Source of the DNA: Acidobacterium capsulatum ATCC 51196
Lineage (GTDB): Bacteria; Acidobacteriota; Terriglobia; Terriglobales; Acidobacteriaceae
DNA length: 64,000 nt
Direction: 5' to 3'
NCBI RefSeq assembly: GCF_000022565.1
Contig: NC_012483.1
Location: 930,001 to 994,000, forward strand
Positions 55,387-63,979 of this stretch are shown piece by piece. The position numbers and the translations under genes are program-made. The notes beneath the pieces are model-generated. The model made no database searches, was not told where the DNA came from, and saw only the letters and a program-made list of their open reading frames with translations. Each line of letters begins with the position of its first letter. Position 1 is the first letter of the stretch.

Positions 55387-57855
55387 GTGAGTCTGTTGCA
55401 CCGGAGTCTCCTGAATCGCGGCCTGCTCGGCGTCATGCTGGCCGGACTGGTCTTCCCTGCCTGTTGTTTGCAGGCGCAATCGACCTCGCTGCGGGTCGAG
55501 GTGCAGCCGAATGGCGCATACAGCATCGGGGTGCCGGGCTCCACTCAGGATGTGCTGACTGCGAACGTTGCTGCAAAAATCAACGGACGCTGGGTGTATG
55601 CCCCTGACTACCCGCGCCACACGGCCACACACAGCAGCACTCACGGCTATCTCGGAGCAGCGGACGAGTGGGAGGTGACATACTCGGGGCTGGCAGGAGA
55701 ACCTAATCTCGTCTACCGGCTACGCGCCTACCGGAATGCTCCCTTTGCAGATCTGAAAGTCATCGTAGACAACACCACTGGCAAGGCTATTCAGGTGCAG
55801 TCCATCCGCGAAGTGGAAGCCTCGAAGAACTCGATCGCGAATCTCGGCGCTGCCCCGTCGAGTGATCGTGTGCTCTCAGACAGCTTCAGTGAAGACCGGC
55901 CGGCAATGCAGATTCACAACCTGGGAGATGCGGCGAACCACATGGATCGAGCGGTGGGAAGCCAGCTTATCTATAACCGTCAGAGCCGCGAGAGCCTCTT
56001 CCTTGGGGCATTGACCTCCCAGCGCTTTCTCACTGTGCTGCGACTGCATACGAGCACGATTGGAGGCGCGCCAACGATCTCACATTACGAGGTCGACTCC
56101 ACCGGCACAACCGAGCTGGAAAAAGAGAATTCTCTGCAGAACTCGCCCGCCAAAGATCAAATTGAGTTGAGCCTGCCGGTGGCCCCCGGCCAAAGCCTCG
56201 CCTCGGAAACCCTTCTGCTCGGTGCCAGCAAGGACTATCACAACCAACTCGAGACCTACGGCTCGCTGATAAAGAGGATTCATCACGCACGCGTATCCGC
56301 ACCCCCGCTGATGGGCTGGTGGAGTTGGACAGCCTACTACTTCGGGCTAGATCAGGGGACTGCGCTCACCAACGCGGAGTGGGAGTCAGAACACCTGAAG
56401 CAGTATGGCTACAACATTTTCCATATTGATGAGGGCTATCAATACGCACGCGGAGAATACATCACGCCGAACGCGACACTTTTTCCTGCTGGCTTGACCC
56501 CCATGGAATACGAAGTCCGCGGCCTGGGGCTCGTTCCGGGCATCTGGACAGCTCCCTTTGAGGTTTCGGTGCGGTCATGGGTCTACCAGAAGCACCCCGA
56601 CTGGCTCATCAAGAACGCGCAGGGCCAACCCATCCCGGCGGGCAATGTTGTCGATGGCAAAGACCAGCTCTACATGCTCGACACGACCAACCCAGGCGCA
56701 CAGGCCTACCTGCACAAGACCTACAGCACACTCGTCCACACCTGGGACATCCACTACATCAAACTCGATTTCATGGACGACAGCGCCATCGAGGGCTACT
56801 ACTACAGGCCACACACCACCGCCATGGAGGCGCAACGCATCGGCCTGCAGATCATTCGCGGCGCCGTCGGCAACCACGTTTATCTCGATAAGGACGGCAG
56901 TGTCATGCTGAATCCCGTCGGCCTGGTGGATTACGGACGCATATCGCAGGACACAGGACATACCTTCGGCTCCAGCCGTGATGCGGCTACCGGCATCGCG
57001 GCCCGCTACTACATGGATCGCAACTTCTTCGTCTCCGATCCGGACGCATTCACCGTCTCGACCCAGGTCATCAAAGATCAGGACTGGCACGGCGGCCAGA
57101 AAGGGCTGACGAAGAATGCGGCCCAAGTTTCCATCTCTCTCGCCGCAGTTTCCGGCGGAATGCTCGAGATTGGAGATAACCTGCCTTCCCTCGAAGATGA
57201 ACCGCAGCGTCAGGCGCTGATTGAAAATCGTGACCTGATCGACATGGTGAAGCTGGGCAAGGCCTCAGTGCCGCTCGATTTGATGAGCTACGCGCCGTCA
57301 GACCAACAGCCCAGCATCTTCTACCTGAAGGAGTCGAAGCGGCAAAGCATCCTCACCGTCTTCAACTGGACCGAGCACCCGACAAAGCATTCCATTCGCC
57401 TGGCAGATCTGGGACTCGCCGCAAACGGCCAATACGAAATCACAAACATCTTCGACCACAAGAGCGCCGTCGAGCCTTCACCGGGAATGCTGCAAGTTGA
57501 TCTGGCGAAGCACTCCGTCAGTGTGCTCAAGATCGTAAATCAGACCATTCCAGCATCCGCTCCCGACGTGACTCTTCACTGCCCGGCCAGCGGCGCAACC
57601 GGCGCAACCCTTTCGCTTTCCGCGCAAACCACATCCTCTGATCCTGCCCTTTCCTTTGCGTGGAGTCTTGGCGATGGCGTGCAGCAGCAGGGCGCACAGA
57701 TCCGCCACGCATGGACAGAACCCGGGGACTATCAGGTTCACCTCACGGCCACCAGCCTGGATGATGTCAGTGCTGAGAAGAGCTGCACGGTGCATGTCAG
57801 CGGGCGGATCTCCACCGTATTTGATCCGGCAAAAATCAAGCGGTACAAACCATAA
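55387..57855 (+). CDS. Secreted GH36-like alpha-galactosidase / alpha-N-acetylgalactosaminidase with PKD-like tail
   Basis: An 822-aa secreted glycosidase. A signal peptide ends near CLQAQ (~residue 31). An N-terminal beta-sandwich precedes a TIM barrel of clan GH-D: PPLMGWWSWTAYYFG (~residue 308), NIFHIDEGYQ, GIWTAPFEVS, and YIKLDFMDD with the expected nucleophile Asp. FFVSDPDAFTVS may hold a second active-site Asp. The C-terminal ~90 residues are a PKD-like domain (LSFAWSLGDG...HAWTEPGDYQVHLTATS). GTG start with GGAGG 4-5 nt upstream. The GalN catabolic genes downstream suggest alpha-GalNAc specificity, but this is inference. Confidence 0.83.
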   Translation: MSLLHRSLLNRGLLGVMLAGLVFPACCLQAQSTSLRVEVQPNGAYSIGVPGSTQDVLTANVAAKINGRWVYAPDYPRHTATHSSTHGYLGAADEWEVTYSGLAGEPNLVYRLRAYRNAPFADLKVIVDNTTGKAIQVQSIREVEASKNSIANLGAAPSSDRVLSDSFSEDRPAMQIHNLGDAANHMDRAVGSQLIYNRQSRESLFLGALTSQRFLTVLRLHTSTIGGAPTISHYEVDSTGTTELEKENSLQNSPAKDQIELSLPVAPGQSLASETLLLGASKDYHNQLETYGSLIKRIHHARVSAPPLMGWWSWTAYYFGLDQGTALTNAEWESEHLKQYGYNIFHIDEGYQYARGEYITPNATLFPAGLTPMEYEVRGLGLVPGIWTAPFEVSVRSWVYQKHPDWLIKNAQGQPIPAGNVVDGKDQLYMLDTTNPGAQAYLHKTYSTLVHTWDIHYIKLDFMDDSAIEGYYYRPHTTAMEAQRIGLQIIRGAVGNHVYLDKDGSVMLNPVGLVDYGRISQDTGHTFGSSRDAATGIAARYYMDRNFFVSDPDAFTVSTQVIKDQDWHGGQKGLTKNAAQVSISLAAVSGGMLEIGDNLPSLEDEPQRQALIENRDLIDMVKLGKASVPLDLMSYAPSDQQPSIFYLKESKRQSILTVFNWTEHPTKHSIRLADLGLAANGQYEITNIFDHKSAVEPSPGMLQVDLAKHSVSVLKIVNQTIPASAPDVTLHCPASGATGATLSLSAQTTSSDPALSFAWSLGDGVQQQGAQIRHAWTEPGDYQVHLTATSLDDVSAEKSCTVHVSGRISTVFDPAKIKRYKP

Positions 57856-57872
57856 ACCGACATCCCACAAAA

Positions 57873-57911
57873 ATGAAAAGCTCCATGCCGTCATGGCATG
57901 GAGCTTTTCAT
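57873..57911. terminator. Bidirectional terminator between glycosidase and repressor
   Basis: A perfect 17-bp stem ATGAAAAGCTCCATGCC / GGCATGGAGCTTTTCAT with a 5-nt loop, placed 18 nt after the glycosidase stop and 43 nt after the repressor stop. The A-run and T-run on opposite sides let it serve both strands. Confidence 0.85.
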
Positions 57912-57953
57912 TGGGAAGATGAACAATGTGCCCCGGACAGGCTAGATATCTGC

Positions 57954-58766
57954 CTACACGAGCACAACCTCGATGTTCTGCGCGCGCAGGGCTTCCCCAA
58001 TTTCGGGAGATAGATTCTTGTCGGTGATCACGCAGTGGATTGAGGAAGGCGGCACGATGCGAGAGAGGCTGCGGCGGTTGAACTTGGTGGAATCGCAAAC
58101 CGTCACTACGCGCCGGGCGGCCTTGACCATCGCGCGGTTTACGCGCGATTCCAGAAAGTTCGGGGTCGTCAGGCCGATCTCGACGTCGAAGCCGTCTACG
58201 CCCAGAAACAGAATGTCCGCATGCATCTCCTCAAGGACGTCTTCGGCCAGCGGGCCGACGAGCGAGAAGGAGTTCTTCCGCAGCGTGCCTCCAATCAGGA
58301 TCACTTCCATGTTGGTGCTGGCCAGCTCCGCTGCGATGTTCATGGCATTCGTAATCACCGTTAGCTGCGAAAACTGCTTCAACTCACTCGCAATTGCCGC
58401 GGTGGTGGTGCCGGAATCGAGCATCACGCACTGGCCTTCTTCGACCATCTTCACGGCGGCCGCGGCAATCCGCTGCTTCTCCTGCGAGTGCTGTGTCTGC
58501 TTCTCCTGCAGCGAGGGATCAAACAGGGCGCTCGACTGAATGCGAAGCGCGCCTCCGTGCGTGCGGTGCACCAGTCCCTTGGACTGAAGGTACTCAAGGT
58601 CTTTGCGAATCGTGATCTGCGAGATTCCAAGAGTGCGTGAGAGTTCGCCGACGAGCACGCGACCGTGGTTCTGAATCAGAGACAGAATCAGCTGACGACG
58701 CTCATCAATCAGCATCAGGCGCGGTTCCACCGCCGAAGAATAGGTTTGCTCTGTTTTGGCAGCCAT
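57954..58766 (-). CDS. DeoR-family repressor, probable AgaR
   Basis: A 270-aa DeoR/GlpR-type regulator. The N-terminal HTH is ERRQLILSLIQNHGRVLVGELSR...ISQITIRKDLEYLQSKGLV (~residues 22-67). The sugar-phosphate sensor domain begins MVEEGQCVMLDSGTTTAAIA with the phosphate-binding SGTT, and HADILFLGVDGFD is the conserved second half. The ATG at 58766 is chosen; the upstream extension to 58931 is not conserved. It is divergent from the PfkB kinase and flanked by three similar 16-bp motifs. The effector would be a sugar phosphate such as tagatose-6-P or GalN-6-P. Confidence 0.85.
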   Translation of the reverse strand: MAAKTEQTYSSAVEPRLMLIDERRQLILSLIQNHGRVLVGELSRTLGISQITIRKDLEYLQSKGLVHRTHGGALRIQSSALFDPSLQEKQTQHSQEKQRIAAAAVKMVEEGQCVMLDSGTTTAAIASELKQFSQLTVITNAMNIAAELASTNMEVILIGGTLRKNSFSLVGPLAEDVLEEMHADILFLGVDGFDVEIGLTTPNFLESRVNRAMVKAARRVVTVCDSTKFNRRSLSRIVPPSSIHCVITDKNLSPEIGEALRAQNIEVVLV

Positions 58767-58952
58767 ACTTTCGTGTTCTTTCTTTCCTTGCAAACAGTAC
58801 ACCAATCCTTCCGTTGGAGTCACGCAATATGCCCGTTTCGTAACCATAGGCCCGCTTCCCACGATAAATGCAGAGCCCTGACAGAAACGCTTATCACACA
58901 CCTCAAGCCTCTTTCGCGCAATCGAAATCATTGCGTAATCAAAAGAGCTAAT

Positions 58953-58968
58953 GATAATAATACGGAAT
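58953..58968 (-). promoter_or_regulatory. AgaR/DeoR-type operator candidate, site 3
   Basis: Minus-strand ATTCCGTATTATTATC between the divergent repressor and kinase genes, 37 nt before the kinase ATG. Its first 14 bases are identical to site 1 (ATTCCGTATTATTA). Confidence 0.62.
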
Positions 58969-59004
58969 TATCCGAGCTATTCCACCAGAGGAGCCAGCAC
59001 TCGT

Positions 59005-59949
59005 ATGCCCGACTTCGATCTTACCCTCGCCGGAGAGGTCAATCTGGACCTGATCCTTTACGGGTTACCCCAGGAAATTCCCCTTGACCGCGAAATCCTG
59101 GCCTCCAACTTTGAGATGACGCTGGGCAGCTCCTCCGCCATCCTGGCGCACAATCTTTCCATTCTCGGCGCGAGGGTCGGCTTTCTCACCCACTTCGGCG
59201 CGGATGACATGGGCCGCATCGCGATGGAAAGACTGGCGGAAAGCCAGGTGGACCTCTCCCGCTGCCGGCGCGTCGAAGGCGGCGCAAAGACCGGTGTCAC
59301 TCTCATGCTGCCTCATGGAAAGCCGCGCCGGATCCTGACCTATCCCGGCATCATGTTTGACATGACTGTCGAAGATCTCGACATCGATTACCTGGCCTCC
59401 GGCCGCCATTTCCATCTCTCCTCTCTCTTCCTGCAGAAGGGCCTTCACCGCGGTCTCCCCGGGCTCTTTCGCGAGCTGAAACGCCGCGGGCTGACCCTCT
59501 CCATGGACACCAATGATGATCCGGAAGACCGCTGGGACGGCGTACTCCACGAGCTGCTGCCCTACCTTGATATTCTGCTGCCCAACAACGATGAAATCGT
59601 GCGCATCGCCAAACGCAACACCGTCGTCGAGGCCCTCGATGCCCTCTCCGGCATGGTTCCGCTGATTGCCGTCAAATGCGGGAGCCAGGGCGCGGTCGTA
59701 CAGCAGGGAGAGCGGCGTATCGAAGTCCCACCCGTACATGTCACGCCCGTCGATACCATCGGTGCCGGAGACAGCTTTAATGCAGGCTTCCTCGCCGCAT
59801 GGCTGCGCGGCGCGTCGCCCGAGGACTGCGCCCGTACCGGCAACATCACCGGAGCGCTCTCCACTCAAAGGTCAGGAGGAACAGAGGCCTTTCGTGAGAC
59901 AGAACTGCGCGCCAGCTTCCTGCGCGACCATGGATTTTCACTGCCGTGA
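59005..59949 (+). CDS. PfkB-family sugar (phosphate) kinase
   Basis: A 314-aa ribokinase/PfkB kinase. Signature 2 DTIGAGDSFNAGFLAAW is clear (~residues 251-267) with catalytic Asp in GAGD; the N-terminal LAGEVNLDLILYGLP is the usual first strand. The ATG at 59005 follows GAGGAG; the frame to 58951 overlaps the operator motif and is rejected. With AgaS and KbaZ homologues downstream, a tagatose-6-phosphate kinase is the best guess; an amino-sugar or 2-keto-sugar kinase is possible. Confidence 0.83.
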   Translation: MPDFDLTLAGEVNLDLILYGLPQEIPLDREILASNFEMTLGSSSAILAHNLSILGARVGFLTHFGADDMGRIAMERLAESQVDLSRCRRVEGGAKTGVTLMLPHGKPRRILTYPGIMFDMTVEDLDIDYLASGRHFHLSSLFLQKGLHRGLPGLFRELKRRGLTLSMDTNDDPEDRWDGVLHELLPYLDILLPNNDEIVRIAKRNTVVEALDALSGMVPLIAVKCGSQGAVVQQGERRIEVPPVHVTPVDTIGAGDSFNAGFLAAWLRGASPEDCARTGNITGALSTQRSGGTEAFRETELRASFLRDHGFSLP

Positions 59950-60191
59950 CCGGGAGCGCATTGGCTCTTCCCACAAGGTCCGCCCGAAATGTCACAACAA
60001 GACTCAATCCACTACTTTCGATTCGACACGAAGCGGTGAAGGCGGAGCCTGAATGGCGTAGAGCAGCTTGAAGCGTGACTACATGTAAATTAACGATATT
60101 TCGAATTTGCGCATATATCTTACGTTTTGCTACGATATCTCTACCGGCAACATTTTAGCTCCGGGTCCTGGCATTGGAAGGAGACTCACCG

Positions 60192-61376
60192 TTGAATCCC
60201 TTATCGTCGTTGCTCGACCTGCCTGATGCAGAAAAAGACGAGCGCGGGCTCGCGCACACACCTCAAGAGATTGCACAGCAACCCCAGACATGGCTTGGCA
60301 CCTACGCTCTGCTCCGAGCCCAGCAAGCCGGGATTCAACAATTCCTGACCGCCGCCGGCCTGCTGGATTCGCCGGAGCAGCGCCCAACCGTCTTTCTCAT
60401 TGGCGCAGGCACTTCCGACTACATTGGGCACTCCCTGCATCATCTGCTGCGCAGCCAATGGCAGTGCGAGGTGCTCCCGGTGGCGAGCACCGATCTGCTG
60501 ACGGACTTCCCTGACTACATCCTGTCGGACCGGAAGTATCTCTGGATCTCATTCTCGCGCTCGGGCGACAGCCCTGAGGGAGTCGCAGTGTTGGAGCGCG
60601 CGCTCGCCGAATACCCGAACATCTGCCACCTGCTCATCACTTGCAACGCCGCCGGCCGCATGATGAGCGCAATTAAGGGCCGCGGGAAGTCTTACTCCGT
60701 CGTGCTTGACGACGCCACCAATGATCGCGGGCTCGCCATGACCAGTTCCTTCACCAACATGGTGCTGGCCGGGCAGATTCTGGCGCATGCGTGGAAGATG
60801 GAGGACTACCAGCCGGTGCTGCAGGCGCTTGTACAGTCGGCGGAAGCGTTTCTGCCGCGCGCCGCCACTCTGGCCGCAGAACTGGCCTCCGAAGGCTATC
60901 ACCGCGCCTGCTTCGTGGGCTCGGGAGTGCTGGCCGGCGCCTCAATGGAGTGCGCTTTGAAGCTGCTGGAGCTGACCGCCGGTAAACTGCAGACCCTCAC
61001 GCAGCCCACGCTCGCTTTACGTCATGGCCCCATGGCGGCGCTTGATCGCGACACCCTCTTCGTTGCGCTCGTCTCCAGCCAACCGCAGCGCAGGCGCTAT
61101 GAGCTGGACCTGCTGCGCGAGATTGGAAGCAAGGGACTGGTGCGCACCCGCGTCGCCGTCGCGACAGAAGATGAAAAATCGCTCCGTGCCGAGGCCGAGT
61201 ACGTGCTCACCCCCGGCATCTCTGCCGCCATTCCAGATCTCTACCGCCCGATTCTTGATGTGATCTTCGGCCAACTGCTCGGCCTGTTTGCTTCCATCCA
61301 TTTCGGACTCAAGCCAGACGTCCCGAGCCCAAACGGCGCCATCAGCCGTGTGGTGCAAAACGTCGGCATCTACTGA
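60192..61376 (+). CDS. SIS-domain sugar isomerase, AgaS-like
   Basis: A 394-aa protein with two SIS domains, close to the ~385 aa of AgaS. Domain 1 has VFLIGAGTSDYIGHSLHHLL and ISFSRSGDSPEG (SxS-type phosphate loop); domain 2 has ACFVGSGVLAGASMECALKLLEL and LRHGPMAALD. AgaS converts galactosamine-6-phosphate to tagatose-6-phosphate with ammonia release. A TTG at 60192 is chosen, with GGAAGGAG 8 nt upstream; a TTG at 60174 would be inside the Shine-Dalgarno. The 240-nt gap to the kinase gene is AT-rich and may hold a second promoter. Confidence 0.85.
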   Translation: MNPLSSLLDLPDAEKDERGLAHTPQEIAQQPQTWLGTYALLRAQQAGIQQFLTAAGLLDSPEQRPTVFLIGAGTSDYIGHSLHHLLRSQWQCEVLPVASTDLLTDFPDYILSDRKYLWISFSRSGDSPEGVAVLERALAEYPNICHLLITCNAAGRMMSAIKGRGKSYSVVLDDATNDRGLAMTSSFTNMVLAGQILAHAWKMEDYQPVLQALVQSAEAFLPRAATLAAELASEGYHRACFVGSGVLAGASMECALKLLELTAGKLQTLTQPTLALRHGPMAALDRDTLFVALVSSQPQRRRYELDLLREIGSKGLVRTRVAVATEDEKSLRAEAEYVLTPGISAAIPDLYRPILDVIFGQLLGLFASIHFGLKPDVPSPNGAISRVVQNVGIY

Positions 61377-61399
61377 TTGCCTGATAGCCTCGGAGACCC

Positions 61400-62665
61400 A
61401 TGTCCCACTTCCTCCTCGAACTGGTGCGGAATCACGCCGCGAACCAGCAGCGCGGCATTTACTCTGTATGCTCGGCTCACCCCTGGGTGCTTGAGGCCGC
61501 CATGCGGCGGCATCTCCCGGCTGCTGGCCCACTGCTGATCGAGGCCACCTGCAACCAGGTGAATCAATTCGGCGGTTACACCGGCATGACTCCGGGCCGC
61601 TTTCGCGAGAGTGTCTATGCCATCGCCCGCAAAACCGGCTTTCCATTGGATCGTATCCTGCTCGGCGGCGATCATCTAGGGCCCTTCCCCTGGCAGCATC
61701 TGCCGGCGGAGCAGGCCATGAGCCACGCCTGTGAGATGGTTCGTCTTTTTGTGCAGGAGGGCTACAGCAAGATTCATCTGGATGCGAGCCTGCCCTGCGC
61801 CGGCGAGCCCGACCCGCTGCCTGAAGGCCAGATTGCCGAACGCGCAGCCCGGCTTTGCGCCGCAGCAGAATCCGCCGCGGCGAAGACATCTCCCGTCTAC
61901 ATTATCGGCACGGAAGTGCCCCGTCCCGGCGGAGCTCTCGATGAGATGGAGCTGGCGGTGACGTCGCCTGATGCTGCGGAAACGACGCTTAATCTACACC
62001 GCCGCGCGTTCGCTGCCGCGGGCCTTGATGCCGCATGGCCGCGCGTCATCGCTCTCGTCGTCCAGCCTGGAGTCGAGTTCAGCCATGACAGTGTGCTCGA
62101 TTACCAGCCCGGCAAAGCCTCACCGCTCACAGCACGCCTCGCGCTGCATCCGGGACTTGTTTACGAGGCGCACTCGACCGATTACCAGCGGCCAGAGGCG
62201 CTGGCGGCTCTGGTTCGGGACGGATTCGCCATCCTGAAGGTCGGCCCGGGGCTCACGTATGCCATGCGTCAGGCCCTCTTTGCGCTCGCCGCCATCGAAA
62301 AAGAATTATTCCCAACGGCGCAGCAATCCCAGCTTCCGCAGTGGTTAGAAGAGGCCATGCTCCGCCATCCGGAACAGTGGCAAAAGCACTACTCAGGAAC
62401 GCCAGAAGAACAGCAACTGCTGCGTGTCCATAGCTACAGCGACCGCATTCGCTACTACTGGAATGTACCCTCAGTGCAACAAGCCGTTGACACACTGTTG
62501 CGCAACCTGCAACAGCGCAACATTCCCGAAACACTACTCAGCGACTATCTCCCCGCGCAATATCGCAAAGTACGCACCGGCTCACTCCAAAGCGCGCCGG
62601 TGCCGATCCTGCTCGATGCCGTTGGCGAGGCGCTTGATCCCTACATTTCCGCCACGCAAGCCTGA
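61400..62665 (+). CDS. Tagatose-1,6-bisphosphate aldolase non-catalytic subunit (GatZ/KbaZ)
   Basis: A 421-aa TIM-barrel protein of the GatZ/KbaZ family. RGIYSVCSAHPWVLEAAM near the N-terminus, EATCNQVNQFGGYTGMTP, ILLGGDHLGPFPW and KIHLDASLPCAGE are the family hallmarks. These subunits stabilise the catalytic GatY/KbaY aldolase, which is not in this window. It starts 23 nt after agaS, so they share an operon. The protein may instead act alone, or with an aldolase encoded elsewhere. Confidence 0.87.
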   Translation: MSHFLLELVRNHAANQQRGIYSVCSAHPWVLEAAMRRHLPAAGPLLIEATCNQVNQFGGYTGMTPGRFRESVYAIARKTGFPLDRILLGGDHLGPFPWQHLPAEQAMSHACEMVRLFVQEGYSKIHLDASLPCAGEPDPLPEGQIAERAARLCAAAESAAAKTSPVYIIGTEVPRPGGALDEMELAVTSPDAAETTLNLHRRAFAAAGLDAAWPRVIALVVQPGVEFSHDSVLDYQPGKASPLTARLALHPGLVYEAHSTDYQRPEALAALVRDGFAILKVGPGLTYAMRQALFALAAIEKELFPTAQQSQLPQWLEEAMLRHPEQWQKHYSGTPEEQQLLRVHSYSDRIRYYWNVPSVQQAVDTLLRNLQQRNIPETLLSDYLPAQYRKVRTGSLQSAPVPILLDAVGEALDPYISATQA

Positions 62666-62689
62666 AGAAGAGCCTGCTGTGAGCGGCGC

Positions 62690-63979
62690 TCATCCACTGC
62701 ACCAGGTCAGCGCCGCCGACAACAGCACTTCTGCCGTCTCCATAACCGACTCAAACTCCACATACTCGTCAGGATTATGCGCTCCTGCCCCGCAGGGGCC
62801 AAATAGAAGAGTCGGAATCCCGAAGTCGCGGTGAATCAGTCCGGCATCACAGGGGTAAGGCGCCGCAGTGGTTACCACGGGCCGCTCCAACACTGATGTG
62901 GCGCTCGTCTGCATGCATTCCAGCCATGGATGGTCCGCCGGAAGCTCATGGCCATACAGCGGGCCGCCGATCAAGGGCTTCCACTGGACTGGATACTTCC
63001 GAAAAAACGGATCGGAGGCACAGAAACGCTCCAGCCGCTTCCGCACCGCAGCAATCACCTGGTCCACATTCTCCTCGGGAAGAAACTGCAGATACACCCG
63101 CACCGTCGCCCGCGAGGGTACGCTCAGCGGAACCGTGGGATCGAGCCGGTTTGCTTCCACCGCCAACACCTGCACGGGTGCCGGATCGGGGAATCCAAGG
63201 TATGCACCCTTCGGCGGGAGAGTGCCCCGCTCCTTTACAAGCTCATCTATCCAGTTCAGCAGGCGTCCCATCGGCAAAGCAGGGCTGACAACCTCGGCAC
63301 GGGAGAAATATCCGGCGGGGTCGCCGGCCTCGATCACCAGGTCCACCACAAACCCGCCCCGAGTCGCCCGGTAAATCTCCAACTGTGTTCCCTCTGGAAT
63401 CACGCAGGCATCCGCAGTATCGCCGCGCAGCCGAGCTGCAATCGTGCCGCCACCGCCACCCCACTCCTCATCGACGACCGACTCGAACAGAAGATCACCG
63501 CCCAGCCGGACACCCTCTCTCCGCAAAGCGCAAATGACTGCCGCGTTGGCGACCACACCGCCTTTCATGTCAAACGAGCCCAGCCCATGCACGCACCCCT
63601 GCCGCGATAGCCCTGACCACGGCGAACGCGACCAGCCGCCATTGCCGGGCGGCACCGTATCCATATGCCCGTTGAGAAGCAGACTCCGGCCGCGTCCTGA
63701 GCCAGACAATCGCACGCTCAAATTTTTCCGTCCGGCGTAGCGCTTGTTTCTCCTCAATTGCGGGTGGCCCGAGTCCTCAATAAAGTCCGTGCTGTAAAGC
63801 TCGGCTCGAATGCCCTGCTCGCGGAAGAACGCCTGCAACACACGCTGCGCAGGGGTCTCGTTTCCGCCGGCCAACACGGCAACGCTGTTGGCTTTCACCA
63901 AATCCTGCAATAGACGCCGCAACTCACCGCGCAACGGGCGAATCCATCGCCGTACATCCCTAGCCGTTGTGCTCTTCAT
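62690..63979 (-). CDS. M20-family metallohydrolase (ArgE/DapE-like)
   Basis: A 429-aa zinc-dependent deacetylase/peptidase. Metal and catalytic residues: LLLNGHMDTVPPG (His and Asp), GSFDMKGGVVANAAV (bridging Asp), SVVDEEWGGGGG (catalytic Glu-Glu), IPEGT and a late His near FGPCGAGAHNPDEYVEF. ATG at 63979 has AGAGGAAG about 10 nt upstream. It is convergent with kbaZ. It could deacetylate an N-acetyl amino sugar in this pathway or an unrelated N-acyl substrate; no closer family call is possible from motifs. Confidence 0.85.
   Translation of the reverse strand: MKSTTARDVRRWIRPLRGELRRLLQDLVKANSVAVLAGGNETPAQRVLQAFFREQGIRAELYSTDFIEDSGHPQLRRNKRYAGRKNLSVRLSGSGRGRSLLLNGHMDTVPPGNGGWSRSPWSGLSRQGCVHGLGSFDMKGGVVANAAVICALRREGVRLGGDLLFESVVDEEWGGGGGTIAARLRGDTADACVIPEGTQLEIYRATRGGFVVDLVIEAGDPAGYFSRAEVVSPALPMGRLLNWIDELVKERGTLPPKGAYLGFPDPAPVQVLAVEANRLDPTVPLSVPSRATVRVYLQFLPEENVDQVIAAVRKRLERFCASDPFFRKYPVQWKPLIGGPLYGHELPADHPWLECMQTSATSVLERPVVTTAAPYPCDAGLIHRDFGIPTLLFGPCGAGAHNPDEYVEFESVMETAEVLLSAALTWCSG

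Noticed and set aside
58951-59004. Upstream extension of the PfkB kinase
   Set aside because: Would translate the operator motif; GAGGAG precedes the ATG at 59005.
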